Source: Marinospirillum celere
GTDB lineage: Bacteria; Pseudomonadota; Gammaproteobacteria; Pseudomonadales; Halomonadaceae
Reading direction: 5' to 3'
Assembly (NCBI RefSeq): GCF_900112235.1
Contig: NZ_FOLH01000002.1
Coordinates: 372,001 to 436,000 of the forward strand
Length of the DNA stretch: 64,000 bases
How positions within the stretch are numbered: position 1 is the stretch's first letter; each line of letters starts with the position of its first letter. Made by a program: the position numbers and the translations under genes. Positions 9,681-19,847 of the stretch are shown one piece after another. The notes beneath the pieces were generated by a model. It was not told the DNA's origin, searched no databases, and saw nothing but the letters and a program-made list of their open reading frames with translations.

Positions 9681-10840
9681 AGGTGACTACCTTTAGATTG
9701 TAAAAAAGTTTCTTCAATGACACCGCCGCCCAGGCAGATTTCATCTTGATAAAAAACGACGGATTGGCCGGGGGTGACCGCACGTTGGGGCTGGTCGAAA
9801 AGCACACGGCACTGGCCTGATTCCAGGACTTCAACCTGGCAGTCTTGATCGGCTTGGCGATAGCGGACCTTGGCTGTTGAACGAAAAGCACTTTTGGGTG
9901 GCTGTCCGGCAACCCAGTCAGGTGCGGCACAAATCAAGCCGTCAGTGAACAGCAGAGGGTGATCTTCACCCTGGACTACGGTCAATTCATTGGTGTCCAG
10001 GTTTTTGCCGGCAACAAACCAGGGTGCATCCGGGTAGCCTTTGACACCACCGATTCCCAGGCCCTGGCGCTGGCCCAGGGTGTAATACATGAGTCCGGCA
10101 TGCTCCCCAATCACTTCGCCCTGATCGGTAATGATTGTGCCTGGCTGAGCGGGTAAATAACGCTTTAGAAAGTCACTAAAACGTCTTTCGCCAATAAAAC
10201 AGATTCCAGTGGAATCTTTTTTCTTGGCTGTGACCAGGTCATTTTCTTCTGCCAGACGGCGAACTTCGGGCTTTTCCAGTTCACCCACGGGAAAAAGCGT
10301 CAGACCAATTTCTCTGTGGCCCACGGCATGTAGAAAGTAGCTCTGGTCTTTGTTGTTATCCAGGCCACGTAGCAGTAACGCCTGGCCTTGGTCGTCCTGT
10401 CCGCGGCGCACATAGTGGCCGGTGGCAATCAGGTCGGCACCCAGGTGTTGGGCATATTCCAGGAAGGCTTTGAATTTGATTTCTCGGTTACAAAGAATAT
10501 CTGGGTTGGGCGTGCGGCCCGCTTTGTATTCTTCCAGAAAATGCTCGAAGACAAAGTCCCAGTATTCGGCAGCAAAATTAGCCGCATGCAGCTTGATGCC
10601 TAGCTTGTCACTGACTGCCTGCGCATCTGCATAGTCTTCCTTGGCCGTACAGTATTCAGTGCCATCGTCCTCTTCCCAGTTTTTCATGAACAGGCCTTCA
10701 ACCTGATAACCCTGGCGTTTGAGAAGCAGGGCGGAAACGGAGGAGTCAACACCGCCGGACATGCCGACGATGACGCGGGTGGAAGCTGGATCAACTGGCT
10801 GCATGGGTGTTGCCTGAGGCACTGGTGGCTCCGGGGTCAA
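9677..10840 (-). CDS. mnmA: tRNA-specific 2-thiouridylase MnmA
   Basis: MnmA activates U34 of tRNA-Lys, -Glu and -Gln with ATP and replaces its 2-oxygen with sulfur received from TusE. The 387-residue protein has the PP-loop SGGVDSS at 28-34 and both catalytic cysteines: Cys117 in [12 protein letters not shown] and Cys214 in [12 protein letters not shown]. The N-terminus is about 20 residues longer than in E. coli and Pro-rich; the ATG at 10840 is kept because no closer start has a better ribosome site. The sulfur donors tusBCDE are in this window at 28.6-30.0 kb. Confidence 0.96.
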   Translation of the reverse strand: MTPEPPVPQATPMQPVDPASTRVIVGMSGGVDSSVSALLLKRQGYQVEGLFMKNWEEDDGTEYCTAKEDYADAQAVSDKLGIKLHAANFAAEYWDFVFEHFLEEYKAGRTPNPDILCNREIKFKAFLEYAQHLGADLIATGHYVRRGQDDQGQALLLRGLDNNKDQSYFLHAVGHREIGLTLFPVGELEKPEVRRLAEENDLVTAKKKDSTGICFIGERRFSDFLKRYLPAQPGTIITDQGEVIGEHAGLMYYTLGQRQGLGIGGVKGYPDAPWFVAGKNLDTNELTVVQGEDHPLLFTDGLICAAPDWVAGQPPKSAFRSTAKVRYRQADQDCQVEVLESGQCRVLFDQPQRAVTPGQSVVFYQDEICLGGGVIEETFLQSKGSHL

Positions 10841-10896
10841 AAAACGCCCATTATAACGCAGGCACGGGCTTAAAAGTAGGCAGGAAGAGCCTGCAA

Positions 10897-11373
10897 TTAA
10901 GGATGAAGCTCACGAAAATCTCTGATTATTTCCAGCGGGTAGCGAATGCCTGCCAGAAAATCTCTGCAACAGGGCAGCACCATGGGGCTGCGCAGGCGAC
11001 CCAACTCATTTTCAGCCAGGATTTCATCCAGAGTTAGCCAATGCGGGCCAATAATGCCTTCGTCCAAAACAGCATTGGGGACTTCGGATAGAGGGCGGGC
11101 TATAAAGCAGTGCCGGTGATAAGTGATGCCATTGGGAGCGACATTGATGTAGAGTCCCAGATAGGCCTCTACTTCAATCAGCCAGCCGGTTTCTTCCAGG
11201 GTTTCCCGTTCGGCTGCTTCAATGAGACTTTCATCTTGTTCCAGATGGCCCGCAGGTTGATTCAATACAGGCCGGTCGGAACGTGTCATTTGGTCGTATT
11301 CTTCGACCAGCAGAAAGCGTTCACCATCATGGACGAGGGTGGATACGGTGGCATTGGGTGTCCAGCGGCTCAT
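10897..11373 (-). CDS. nudJ: Nudix hydrolase, NudJ-like phosphatase
   Basis: The 158-residue protein contains a full Nudix box, [23 protein letters not shown] (G, E, RE, EE and G all present), in the NQPAGHLE context of E. coli NudJ (YmfB), which hydrolyses nucleoside tri- and diphosphates and hydroxymethylpyrimidine pyrophosphate. The start overlaps the rluE stop by four bases. rluE-nudJ-mnmA-hflD-purB is the order found in E. coli, which supports the name. Confidence 0.88.
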   Translation of the reverse strand: MSRWTPNATVSTLVHDGERFLLVEEYDQMTRSDRPVLNQPAGHLEQDESLIEAAERETLEETGWLIEVEAYLGLYINVAPNGITYHRHCFIARPLSEVPNAVLDEGIIGPHWLTLDEILAENELGRLRSPMVLPCCRDFLAGIRYPLEIIRDFRELHP

Positions 11374-11978
11374 TTTGACTCCTTGCGAACGCCTTTTTTA
11401 CGCGGTTTTAGGGCAACTTTGCTTTCTTTGGTGGGCAGGTGAACCTGAGTCATTTTTAGCTTACCCGGTTTCATTTTGTCGAGTGACCAGCTACCAATGG
11501 ACCAGCGCACCAGGCGTAATGTCGGAAAACCAACATGGGCTGTCATACGTCGTACCTGGCGGTTACGGCCTTCAACCAGGGTCAGCTCCAGCCAACTGGT
11601 GCCCTTGCCTGGTCTGGGCTGAACGGGTTCGGCGCGGGGCGGTAGCTTGGGTTCTGGCAGGTGTCTTGCGCGAGCCGGACGGGTTTTGCCATCATTGAGC
11701 TCAACACCGCGGCTTAGTTCTTGCAGGGCTTCATCGGTAATCTGGCCCTCGACCTGCACCCAGTAGGTTTTGGGTAGCTTGAATTCAGGGTGGGTGATGC
11801 GGGCTTGCAGCTCACCGTCACCGGTTAGCAGCAGTAGGCCTTCTGAGTCATAATCAAGGCGGCCAGCAGGGTAGATATCTGGAACCTTGATAAAGTCCGA
11901 CAGGGTGCTGCGTCCTTTATCGTCAGTGAACTGGGACAGGACCTGCCAGGGTTTGTAAAAGAGGTAAAGGTCGCTCAT
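11370..11978 (-). CDS. rluE: 23S rRNA pseudouridine synthase RluE
   Basis: RluE isomerises U2457 of 23S rRNA. The 202-residue protein lacks an S4 domain and has the RsuA/RluB/E/F catalytic segment GRLDYDSEGLLLLTGDG, with the catalytic Asp in GRLD, and the late motif LVEGRNRQVRRM. The C-terminus is strongly basic ([12 protein letters not shown]), as expected for an rRNA-binding protein. It is the first gene of the minus-strand rluE-nudJ-mnmA-hflD block. The 180 bp upstream separate it from divergent clpS and should contain both promoters. Confidence 0.92.
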   Translation of the reverse strand: MSDLYLFYKPWQVLSQFTDDKGRSTLSDFIKVPDIYPAGRLDYDSEGLLLLTGDGELQARITHPEFKLPKTYWVQVEGQITDEALQELSRGVELNDGKTRPARARHLPEPKLPPRAEPVQPRPGKGTSWLELTLVEGRNRQVRRMTAHVGFPTLRLVRWSIGSWSLDKMKPGKLKMTQVHLPTKESKVALKPRKKGVRKESK

Positions 11979-12158
11979 GGTGTTCTCGATTGCAGTTTTT
12001 TTTGGCGTGTTACTTGTGATTTTACCAAAACATCCCTATTTTCTAAGTAACACATTTTAAGAAACAAAGATTTGCGCTTCCCGTTGAATTTATTCCTGCA
12101 TACAGGGACTAAGCTTGGGTAAAGGCGAAGACTAACAGATAGCAGAGAGGGTTAGCAG

Positions 12159-12533
12159 TTGAAGTCACAGATGTTGGCATCGGGCAGGGTCGTCTCTTCT
12201 GGCGGAACGGGTGATGATGATTTTGATCATCAGGATGGTGAAGGGCTGGCAACAGCAGAATCCAAGCCGAAGCTGAAAAAACCACCCTTGTACAAGGTGG
12301 TGATGCTAAATGATGACTTTACACCCATGGAGTTTGTCGTTGAAGTATTAATCAGGTTTTTCCACATGGATATGGAAAAGGCTTCGCAGATCATGCTTGC
12401 AGTGCATACTGAAGGCAAGGCAACCTGCGGTGTCTTTACGAGGGATGTCGCTGAAACCAAAGCAGCGCTGGTCGTCGATTTTGCTCGTGAGAACCAGCAT
12501 CCATTAATGTGCAATGTAGAAGTGGCGGAGTAA
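12159..12533 (+). CDS. clpS: ATP-dependent Clp protease adaptor ClpS
   Basis: ClpS recognises N-terminal Leu, Phe, Tyr or Trp on proteins and delivers them to ClpAP. The conserved core is [20 protein letters not shown] (residues about 46-65) and [18 protein letters not shown], including the N-degron pocket residues Asn-Asp and the His of AVHTEG. I keep the TTG at 12159 because GAGAGGG lies seven bases before it; the ATG at 12171 has no comparable site and would shorten the variable N-terminus by four residues. clpA follows after 69 bp. Confidence 0.95.
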   Translation: MKSQMLASGRVVSSGGTGDDDFDHQDGEGLATAESKPKLKKPPLYKVVMLNDDFTPMEFVVEVLIRFFHMDMEKASQIMLAVHTEGKATCGVFTRDVAETKAALVVDFARENQHPLMCNVEVAE

Positions 12534-12602
12534 ACAGCTGGGCATAAGCCTTAAAGCTGTAAAATCAATCTGGTTCCCAGGCGGGTAAGTGAGGGTAGGC
12601 TC

Positions 12603-14900
12603 ATGCTTAGCAAAGATCTTGAACATACGCTGAATGAGGCGTTCACCCTGGCAAGGCGCCAACGCCATGAATTCATGACAGTTGAGCATTTATTGCTGTC
12701 ATTGCTGGATAATGAATCGGCTGCACAGGTTCTCAAAGCTTGTGGCGCTGACCTAGGTGTCATCCGTAAGGATCTCAACGACTTCATCAACGCAACCACG
12801 CCAGTGATTCCTGATGACAATCTGGAGCGAGAAACACAGCCAACTCTGGGCTTTCAGCGAGTGCTGCAAAGAGCAGTTTTCCATGTTCAATCCTCAGGTA
12901 AAAGTGAAGTAACCGGTGCCAATGTACTGGTTGCCATTTTTAGTGAGCAGGAAAGCCAGGCTGTTTATTTCCTTAAGCAACAGGATATTGCTCGTGTGGA
13001 TGTGGTTAATTACATCTCTCACGGTATTTCCAAGGTGTCGGATGATCCCGAACAGGATCACGGCATGCTTGGCCATGAACAGGAAGAAAGCCAGGAAGGT
13101 GTGAGTTCCAACCATCCTCTGCACAGTTTTGCAACCAACCTCAATGAGCAGGCCCGCATAGGTCGGATTGACCCTCTGGTAGGCCGTGATCAAGAGGTGG
13201 AAAGAACGATTCAGGTTCTTGCCCGTCGCCGTAAAAACAACCCCTTGTTGGTTGGTGAGGCAGGCGTTGGTAAAACAGCGATAGCTGAAGGCCTGGCCAA
13301 ACGCATTGTCGATGGCGAAGTGCCAGAAGTTATTGGCGATGCCGTAGTCTACTCACTGGATTTGGGTGCACTGCTGGCTGGTACCAAATATCGCGGTGAT
13401 TTTGAAAAACGCCTCAAGGCGCTGCTGCATGAATTGAAAAAGCAGGAAAACTCGATTCTTTTTATCGATGAGATACACACGATTATCGGCGCAGGTGCTG
13501 CTTCCGGTGGCGTCATGGATGCCTCCAACCTTCTGAAACCCATGCTATCCAGTGGTGAGCTGCGCTGCATAGGGTCAACGACTTTCCAGGAATTTCGCGG
13601 TATTTTTGAGAAGGATCGTGCCCTGGCGCGGCGCTTCCAGAAAATCGACGTGGTTGAACCCAGTGTCGAAGATACCATTGCGATTCTCAAAGGCCTGAAG
13701 AGCCGTTTTGAACAGCATCACAAGCTCAAGTATGACGATCAGTCGCTGGAGACAGCTGCACGCTTGGCTGCACGCTACATCAATGATCGCCATCTGCCTG
13801 ACAAGGCCATCGATGTTGTCGATGAAGCGGGTGCCTATCAGCAGCTGCTACCGGAAGATCAGCGGGTGGAAGTGATCACCAGCTCCGAAGTCGAAGCCAT
13901 CGTCTCCAAAATTGCGCGTATTCCGCCTAAAACGGTCTCCAGCAATGATAAAGAGGTGCTGCGCAATGTTGAGCGGGATCTAAAAATGCTGGTCTTTGGC
14001 CAGGATGAAGGTATTCAGGCACTGTCCAATGCCATTAAATTGTCGCGGGCAGGGCTTAAATCACCTGAAAAACCCATAGGGGCCTTCTTGTTTGCAGGTC
14101 CTACTGGTGTGGGTAAGACAGAAGTGACTAAACAGCTGGCGCGTACCCTGGGTATAGAGCTGGTTCGTTTCGACATGTCTGAGTACATGGAAAGACATAC
14201 TGTCTCCCGTTTGATCGGTGCGCCTCCAGGTTATGTGGGTTATGACCAGGGCGGCCTTTTGACTGAAGCTATTACCAAGAATCCGCATTGTGTGCTCTTG
14301 CTGGATGAGATAGAAAAAGCCCATCCAGAAGTCTTTAACCTGCTGCTGCAAGTTATGGATCACGGAACCCTGACTGACAACAATGGGCGCAAGGCTGACT
14401 TCCGCAATGTGATTCTGGTGATGACAACCAACGCAGGTGCTGAAGTGTTGAACAAGCGCTCCATCGGCTTTAAAGAACAGGACAATACCTCGGATGGTAT
14501 GGAGGTGATACGCAAGTTCTTTACACCTGAGTTCCGGAATCGTCTGGACACCATTATTCAGTTCAAAGCACTGGACACCGAAGTCATCAAAAACGTGGTC
14601 GATAAGTTTCTGGTTGAACTTCAGGCCCAGTTGGATGACAAGCGTGTGGTGCTGGATGTTGACGATAAGGCAAGAGCTTGGTTGGCAGCCAGAGGCTACG
14701 ACCAGGCCATGGGTGCAAGGCCGATGGCCCGCTTGATTCAGGAGAAAATCAAGAAACCCATGGCTGAAGCGATTCTCTTTGGCGAGCTCTCCGACAAGGG
14801 CGGTACTGTGCATGTCACGGTTGAGTCTTCAGAAAGCGAAGATCTTAAGCTGGAGTTTGAAGCTGCTTCCAGAGAAGAAGAGGAAGAAGGGGCTGTTTAA
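12603..14900 (+). CDS. clpA: ATP-dependent Clp protease ATP-binding subunit ClpA
   Basis: ClpA is the AAA+ unfoldase that feeds ClpS-delivered and ssrA-tagged proteins to ClpP. Its 765 residues contain the Clp_N repeat domain (1-150), D1 with Walker A GEAGVGKT at 218-225 and [12 protein letters not shown], and D2 with GPTGVGKT at 499-506 and [11 protein letters not shown]. The ClpP-docking loop reads SIGFKEQ near residue 620. An acidic tail (EEEEEGAV) ends the protein. A terminator follows 20 bp after the stop. clpP is not in the window. Confidence 0.97.
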   Translation: MLSKDLEHTLNEAFTLARRQRHEFMTVEHLLLSLLDNESAAQVLKACGADLGVIRKDLNDFINATTPVIPDDNLERETQPTLGFQRVLQRAVFHVQSSGKSEVTGANVLVAIFSEQESQAVYFLKQQDIARVDVVNYISHGISKVSDDPEQDHGMLGHEQEESQEGVSSNHPLHSFATNLNEQARIGRIDPLVGRDQEVERTIQVLARRRKNNPLLVGEAGVGKTAIAEGLAKRIVDGEVPEVIGDAVVYSLDLGALLAGTKYRGDFEKRLKALLHELKKQENSILFIDEIHTIIGAGAASGGVMDASNLLKPMLSSGELRCIGSTTFQEFRGIFEKDRALARRFQKIDVVEPSVEDTIAILKGLKSRFEQHHKLKYDDQSLETAARLAARYINDRHLPDKAIDVVDEAGAYQQLLPEDQRVEVITSSEVEAIVSKIARIPPKTVSSNDKEVLRNVERDLKMLVFGQDEGIQALSNAIKLSRAGLKSPEKPIGAFLFAGPTGVGKTEVTKQLARTLGIELVRFDMSEYMERHTVSRLIGAPPGYVGYDQGGLLTEAITKNPHCVLLLDEIEKAHPEVFNLLLQVMDHGTLTDNNGRKADFRNVILVMTTNAGAEVLNKRSIGFKEQDNTSDGMEVIRKFFTPEFRNRLDTIIQFKALDTEVIKNVVDKFLVELQAQLDDKRVVLDVDDKARAWLAARGYDQAMGARPMARLIQEKIKKPMAEAILFGELSDKGGTVHVTVESSESEDLKLEFEAASREEEEEGAV

Positions 14901-14920
14901 TCCAGCCCTTTCTTAGAAAC

Positions 14921-14948
14921 AAAAAAACCCGCAAGTGCGGGTTTTTTT
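14921..14948. terminator. Rho-independent terminator between clpA and infA
   Basis: A GC-rich stem (ACCCGC and GCGGGT) with an AAGT loop is extended by seven A on one side and seven T on the other. It lies between the convergent ends of clpA and infA and can serve both. Confidence 0.85.
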
Positions 14949-14999
14949 GTGCCCGGGCCCTAAGCTTATTGAATCAGCAAGCGGACCCTAGTCAAGTGC

Positions 15000-15218
15000 T
15001 TAGCGAGCGCGATAGGTGATACGCCCTTTGGTCAGGTCATAAGGCGAGAGCTCAACCTTAACCTTGTCACCAGTCAGGATACGGATGTAGTTTTTACGCA
15101 TCTTTCCTGAAATATGAGCAGTCAGAACATGACCGTTCTCAAGCTCTACACGAAACATTGTATTGGGTAGGGTATCAATGATGACACCTTCCATTTCAAT
15201 ATGGTCTTCTTTTGCCAT
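15000..15218 (-). CDS. infA: Translation initiation factor IF-1
   Basis: IF-1 binds the ribosomal A site during initiation. The 72-residue protein starts [13 protein letters not shown] and ends [11 protein letters not shown], a complete S1-like OB fold nearly identical to that of E. coli. The reading frame is open for 25 codons further upstream, but the family start and an AGAGG ribosome site fix the ATG at 15218. It sits alone between the clpA terminator and bpt on the same strand. Confidence 0.97.
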   Translation of the reverse strand: MAKEDHIEMEGVIIDTLPNTMFRVELENGHVLTAHISGKMRKNYIRILTGDKVKVELSPYDLTKGRITYRAR

Positions 15219-15325
15219 TCGGTAAAAACCTCTGAATTGGCTGATTGGATTTTGCCAGAATAAAAATCGCCAACATTCTGCCTTATTTTTCAAGAAATGG
15301 CAAAAAAAGCCTTTATCAGCAGCAG

Positions 15326-16066
15326 CTAGTCATTAGCTTCTTTAAATGGAATCCATTCTTGCTGTTGGAGGATTTCGAGGGGTTGGTAGTTTTGTTTGTA
15401 ATTCATTTTCCGGCAGTTTTTGATCCAGTAGCCTAAGTAAACATGAGGGAGCCCCAGTTTCTTGGCTAGTTCAATCTGCCAGAGTACAGCATAGACACCA
15501 AGACTGCGCCGGTTTTCTTCAGGAGAATAAAAAGTATAGATGGCCGAGAGGCCTCGTGACAGCCTATCCATGGCTGCAACAGCAAGGAGTTGATGCTGTT
15601 CATCACGAAATTCCACCAAACGCGCCCAGGGCTCGCTGAGAAGTAAAAAACTGCGAAACTGTTCTACAGAAGGCGGGTACATGTCGCCATCTGCATGGCG
15701 GGCTTCCAGGTACTCCTCGTAAAGGGCATAGTATTCTTCGGTAAAGCGGGTATTGACCACCCAGGCAGTTAAATCCTGATTGCGGTTCCAAATTTTACGC
15801 TGCTGGCGGCTGGGTTTGAATTCTGGCACTGAAATACGTACTGACTGGCAGGCATTGCAGTTCTGGCAGTGAGGGCGATAGAGGTGGCGTCCACTGCGCC
15901 TGAAACCAACCTGGGTCAGGCTATCGTAGACTTCCAGGGTCAGGGGCTGCTGGGGGTCAAGGAAAAGCGTGGTCGCCTCCCGGTTGGGCAGGTAACTACA
16001 GGCGTGCGGCATGGTTTGGTAGAAGCGTAGTGAAAAAGCCTTTTCACCCGGAGTATTGCTAGTCAC
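15326..16066 (-). CDS. bpt: Aspartate/glutamate leucyltransferase (bacterial protein transferase Bpt)
   Basis: Bpt transfers Leu from Leu-tRNA to proteins that begin with Asp or Glu, turning them into substrates for ClpS/ClpAP. It is related to eukaryotic arginyltransferase ATE1. The 246-residue protein has the Cys cluster [12 protein letters not shown] at about 68-79, the N-terminal Cys in HACSYLPNR and the C-terminal GNAT-like part with [14 protein letters not shown] and [16 protein letters not shown]. Its ATG overlaps the aat stop by four bases, so both transferases are made together. Confidence 0.95.
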   Translation of the reverse strand: MTSNTPGEKAFSLRFYQTMPHACSYLPNREATTLFLDPQQPLTLEVYDSLTQVGFRRSGRHLYRPHCQNCNACQSVRISVPEFKPSRQQRKIWNRNQDLTAWVVNTRFTEEYYALYEEYLEARHADGDMYPPSVEQFRSFLLLSEPWARLVEFRDEQHQLLAVAAMDRLSRGLSAIYTFYSPEENRRSLGVYAVLWQIELAKKLGLPHVYLGYWIKNCRKMNYKQNYQPLEILQQQEWIPFKEAND

Positions 16067-16722
16067 ACTTCAACTCCTTGCTTGAGAAAGCTTAAAAATT
16101 CTTCCCGACCAATTTCTCTTGCCCCCAGGCTAGCCAAGTGAGGCGAGTAAACCTGACAATCGATTAATTCAAATTCTAGCGCTTCCAGATGCCTTGCTAA
16201 AGCTACCAGAGCAACTTTTGAGGCATCACTGACCCGGCTGAACATGGATTCACCAAAAAATACCCGACCCAGGGCCAGGCCGTAAAGGCCGCCAACCAGT
16301 TCTTCTTCTTGCCAGACTTCCACAGAATGCGCAAAACCCTGTTGATGCAATTGATTATAGGCGGTTTCCATTTCCTTGCTGATCCAGGTACCTTCACGGT
16401 TTTCACGAAGAGCCGCGCAGAAATGAATCACTTGGGAAAAAGCCTGGTTAAAGGTTATCTTGAAGTCATTGCGTTTCAGGCGTTTTCGCAAGCTGCGGCT
16501 GACTTTGATTTCTTTTGGAAACAGAACCATCCGCGGGGCCGGTGACCACCAGAGAATGGGTTCGCCCTCGCTGAACCAGGGAAAGATACCCTTGCTGTAG
16601 GCTAGCAACAGGCGCTCTGGGCTAAGGTCGCCGCCAAAGGCAAGGAGCCCGTTGGGCTCCTCTAGGGCCAGCTGTACCGGGGGAAACCAGAGCTCATCAT
16701 CCAGTTGCCAGATTTCAAGCAT
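16063..16722 (-). CDS. aat: Leucyl/phenylalanyl-tRNA-protein transferase Aat
   Basis: Aat adds Leu or Phe to proteins with N-terminal Arg or Lys and thereby creates N-degrons. The 219-residue protein has the signature LLAFGGDLSPERLLLAYSKG, IFPWFSEGEPILWWSPAPR and the C-terminal GGLYGLALGRVFFGESMFS motif. It starts the aat-bpt minus-strand pair and is divergent from ftsK across 84 bp. With clpS-clpA only 1.2 kb away the whole degradation pathway is local. Confidence 0.96.
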   Translation of the reverse strand: MLEIWQLDDELWFPPVQLALEEPNGLLAFGGDLSPERLLLAYSKGIFPWFSEGEPILWWSPAPRMVLFPKEIKVSRSLRKRLKRNDFKITFNQAFSQVIHFCAALRENREGTWISKEMETAYNQLHQQGFAHSVEVWQEEELVGGLYGLALGRVFFGESMFSRVSDASKVALVALARHLEALEFELIDCQVYSPHLASLGAREIGREEFLSFLKQGVEV

Positions 16723-16806
16723 AAATCAGCCTGTTGCTGTTGAAGATATCAGTTATCATAAGGCCTTGGCAGGGTAATCAACAAGTTGAGTAAACGGGAA
16801 GTAGCA

Positions 16807-19200
16807 GTGACTGAACAGGAAAAGACAACAGCAACCCCTCATCAGCCCAGTCCTCTGGCGGATCGTTTGCGCAAAGCACTCTATGAAGCCGGTGCTCTGG
16901 TTCTGGCTTTGGTTGGCTTGATGCTGGCCTTGGCACTCTTCAGCTTTGATCCGGCTGATCCGGGTTGGAATATGACGTCCCAACAGGCGGCGACCAACCT
17001 GATGGGTCTTTCGGGTGCCTGGCTGGCTGATGTGCTCTTTTCCCTTGCTGGTGCTGCGGCCTGGTTACTGCCTCTGGCTATCGTGCATTTGGCCATCCAA
17101 GTCATGCGTCGTCCCTGGCAAAATGAAGCTTGGGACCCTTTCATTCCCTCGTTGCGTTTTTCTGGATTAATGCTCCTGCTGGTGGGTATTGCTGCCCTGG
17201 CCGCCATGCACTTTTACGACCAGGAAGTCAGTTGGGCCTATGGCGCCGGTGGCATTCTGGGTGAAAGCCTATCCAGCCTTGCTGGCCCATTACTCGGGCA
17301 CTTGGGCGCTACTCTGGTATTTTTGACGGCCTGTTTTGCGGGCTTCTCACTGATCACTGGTTGGTCCTGGTTCATGATCATGGATGAGCTGGGCAGTTTG
17401 TTGGTTAGATTGTTTGAAAAGTTAAAAAATACTTGGTGGAAGGCTGAGCTTTTTAGACGCAAAGAAAAAGAAGACTATTATCGTGATGCCCGAGAGCCAC
17501 AAACGGAATCCCTGCCACCTCAGGAAAAGTCCGCGCCTGGCTGGCTGGAAGATATTAAACAGAGGCTACCCAAACCTGAAGCTCCCAAAAAGTCACCGCA
17601 GGAATATCGGGAGCCTCACCTGGAAACTGATGATGAACAAGAACAAGAACCTACCCAGGAACCTCGTTTACTGACTGCCGAAGACCTTCAGCCCAAACGT
17701 CAACATCCTGCCGGGCCGGTGCAGGGCACTAAACCCGGTTTACAGTTACTGGATGCCAGTCGGCCCCAACAGGCTGGCTTTACCCAGCCTGAATTGGAAG
17801 CTCTTGCCGTTCTCTTACAGCAGCGGCTGATTGAGTTTGGTGTCAGAGCCGAAGTGGTGGATGTTCACCCTGGCCCGGTGATTACCCGATTTGAGCTGGA
17901 GCTGGCCGCAGGAATCAAGTCCAGTAAGGTGGCTAACCTGGCGCTGGATCTGGCGCGAGCCTTAAAAGTACCCAGTGTTCGTGTTGTTGAAGTCATCTCA
18001 GGTAAATCGACCATAGGGATCGAATTACCCAATGCCAAAAGAGCCCTGATTCGTTTGACTGAAGTCTTGGATCATGATGCTTTTACTCTGGACAAACACC
18101 CTCTTCCCCTGGCACTGGGTCAGGATATCGCTGGCAACCCTGTAGTCGTCAACCTGGCCAAGATGCCCCACCTACTGGTCGCAGGGACTACAGGTTCAGG
18201 GAAATCGGTTGGCGTGAATGCCATGCTGCTGTCTTTGCTCTTACAGCGCAGCCCCGAAGAGCTGCGACTGATCATGATCGACCCTAAAATGCTGGAGCTT
18301 TCAGTTTATGAGGGTATTCCGCATCTGCTGGCGCCGGTCGTGACGGATATGAAGGAAGCCGCCAACTCCCTGCGCTGGTGTGTTGCTGAAATGGAAAGGC
18401 GCTATCAGCTGATGGCCGCCTTGGGTGTGCGCAATATCACCGGCTTTAATGCCAAACTTAAAGAAGCCACGCGTAATGGCGGCAAGGTAGTGGACCCTTT
18501 GGTGGACCCGGAATCAGGTCGCCAGGAATACTTGGAGTCCCTGCCTTATGTCGTTGTCGTGATTGATGAATTTGCCGATATGATGATGCTGGTGGGTAAA
18601 AAGGTGGAAGAGCTGATTGCCCGTCTGGCCCAAAAAGCCAGGGCAGCCGGTATTCACTTGATCCTGGCAACTCAGCGGCCCTCAGTTGATGTAATTACCG
18701 GTCTGATCAAGGCCAATATTCCAACCCGCATCGCTTTTCAGGTCTCCAGTAAAATTGATTCACGAACCATTCTCGATCAAGGAGGAGCGGAACAGCTGCT
18801 GGGCAATGGCGACATGCTTTATCTGCCGACTGGGGCTCCTCAGCCCGAAAGGGTGCATGGTGCTTTTGTAGATGATGATGAAGTGCATCGGGTGGTTGAA
18901 GACTGGAAACAAAGAGGAACCCCTGATTACGTGGAATCTATTTTGTCGGGTGATGTCGAAGCAGCCAGTCTGGCGGGTTTGGAAGCCGAAGGCGCTGATA
19001 ACGACGATGAAAATGATCCTCTTTATGACGAGGCCGTCGCCTTTGTGATTGAGTCCCGAAGAGCTTCAACCTCCTCGGTGCAAAGGCGTTTCAAAATAGG
19101 TTACAACCGGGCAGCCCGCCTTGTCGATGCCATGGAGAGAGCTGGCTTGGTTTCTCCTTTACAGGCGAATGGGCAGCGTGAACTTCTGGTTGGCGAGTAA
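16807..19200 (+). CDS. ftsK: DNA translocase FtsK
   Basis: FtsK sits at the division septum and pumps the terminus region for chromosome dimer resolution. From the GTG at 16807 it has 797 residues; I prefer this start because GGGAAG lies five bases before it, whereas the TTG at 16786 has a distant site. The N-terminus has four membrane segments (within residues 20-190), then an acidic/Pro-rich linker of about 150 residues, much shorter than in E. coli. The motor carries Walker A GTTGSGKS at about 460-467 and [12 protein letters not shown]. The C-terminal gamma winged helix ([19 protein letters not shown]) reads KOPS. lolA and rarA follow on the same strand. Confidence 0.96.
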   Translation: MTEQEKTTATPHQPSPLADRLRKALYEAGALVLALVGLMLALALFSFDPADPGWNMTSQQAATNLMGLSGAWLADVLFSLAGAAAWLLPLAIVHLAIQVMRRPWQNEAWDPFIPSLRFSGLMLLLVGIAALAAMHFYDQEVSWAYGAGGILGESLSSLAGPLLGHLGATLVFLTACFAGFSLITGWSWFMIMDELGSLLVRLFEKLKNTWWKAELFRRKEKEDYYRDAREPQTESLPPQEKSAPGWLEDIKQRLPKPEAPKKSPQEYREPHLETDDEQEQEPTQEPRLLTAEDLQPKRQHPAGPVQGTKPGLQLLDASRPQQAGFTQPELEALAVLLQQRLIEFGVRAEVVDVHPGPVITRFELELAAGIKSSKVANLALDLARALKVPSVRVVEVISGKSTIGIELPNAKRALIRLTEVLDHDAFTLDKHPLPLALGQDIAGNPVVVNLAKMPHLLVAGTTGSGKSVGVNAMLLSLLLQRSPEELRLIMIDPKMLELSVYEGIPHLLAPVVTDMKEAANSLRWCVAEMERRYQLMAALGVRNITGFNAKLKEATRNGGKVVDPLVDPESGRQEYLESLPYVVVVIDEFADMMMLVGKKVEELIARLAQKARAAGIHLILATQRPSVDVITGLIKANIPTRIAFQVSSKIDSRTILDQGGAEQLLGNGDMLYLPTGAPQPERVHGAFVDDDEVHRVVEDWKQRGTPDYVESILSGDVEAASLAGLEAEGADNDDENDPLYDEAVAFVIESRRASTSSVQRRFKIGYNRAARLVDAMERAGLVSPLQANGQRELLVGE

Positions 19201-19224
19201 ATTCAACTGAATGTAAGGAAAAGC

Positions 19225-19845
19225 ATGCGACTTAGATCACTGATTTTCGGCTTGGGCTGTTGGTTATTGGCTCCGGCGCTTCTGGCTGATCAGGCTGAAC
19301 AGCAACTGCAGGCTTACCTGGCTGAAATACGCAGCCTGGAAGCGGGTTTTGAACAACAGCTTCTGGATGCCCGGGGCCAGCGTATGCAAAAAACGGAAGG
19401 TGAAATGCGCCTTCTCAAGCCAGGGCGCTTTTATTGGGAAACCCGTAACCCTTTTCCAGAAGTTCTGGTATCCGATGGCGAATCTCTCTGGCTTTATGAT
19501 CCCGATCTGGAGCAGGTAACCATTCAAAAGCTGGATCAACGCATGGCCTATACGCCGGCGCTGATTCTTTCAGGGGAAACCGCAACGCTTAGTGATGACT
19601 TTGAAATTACCCGCCGTCAGGAAAGCCAACAGGAAATCTTCACCCTGACGCCCTTGGCAGGTGATAGTCTTTTTGAACAAATGGAACTTTATTTCCGGGA
19701 CGGTCAAATAGAAGCGATCCATCTGGAAGACAGCCTGGGTCAGAAAACCCGTGTTGAACTGCTCAACCCCCGTTACAACCAGCCTTTAGACCCTTCCGGT
19801 TTTGATTTTGTCCTTCCTGAAAATGTGGATGTCATTCAGGAGTAA
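19225..19845 (+). CDS. lolA: Outer-membrane lipoprotein carrier protein LolA
   Basis: LolA is the periplasmic chaperone that ferries lipoproteins from LolCDE to LolB. The 206-residue precursor has a Sec signal peptide (MRLRSLIFGLGCWLLAPALLA, cleaved near Ala21-Asp22). The mature part shows the family segments FEQQLLDARGQRM, LLKPGRFYWET and VSDGESLWLYDPDLEQVT. AAGGAAAAG precedes the ATG. It lies 24 bp after ftsK and two bases before rarA, the same order as in E. coli. It matters locally because at least five predicted lipoproteins are encoded in this window. Confidence 0.95.
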   Translation: MRLRSLIFGLGCWLLAPALLADQAEQQLQAYLAEIRSLEAGFEQQLLDARGQRMQKTEGEMRLLKPGRFYWETRNPFPEVLVSDGESLWLYDPDLEQVTIQKLDQRMAYTPALILSGETATLSDDFEITRRQESQQEIFTLTPLAGDSLFEQMELYFRDGQIEAIHLEDSLGQKTRVELLNPRYNQPLDPSGFDFVLPENVDVIQE

Positions 19846-19847
19846 TT

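Noticed and set aside
14061-14813. 250-codon open frame antisense to clpA
   Set aside because: It is the complement of the second AAA+ domain and adjacent parts of clpA; no independent evidence for coding.
14949-14999. Possible tRNA between clpA and infA, as serW in E. coli
   Set aside because: The 51 bases have no cloverleaf and no TTC loop; only a terminator is present beforehand.
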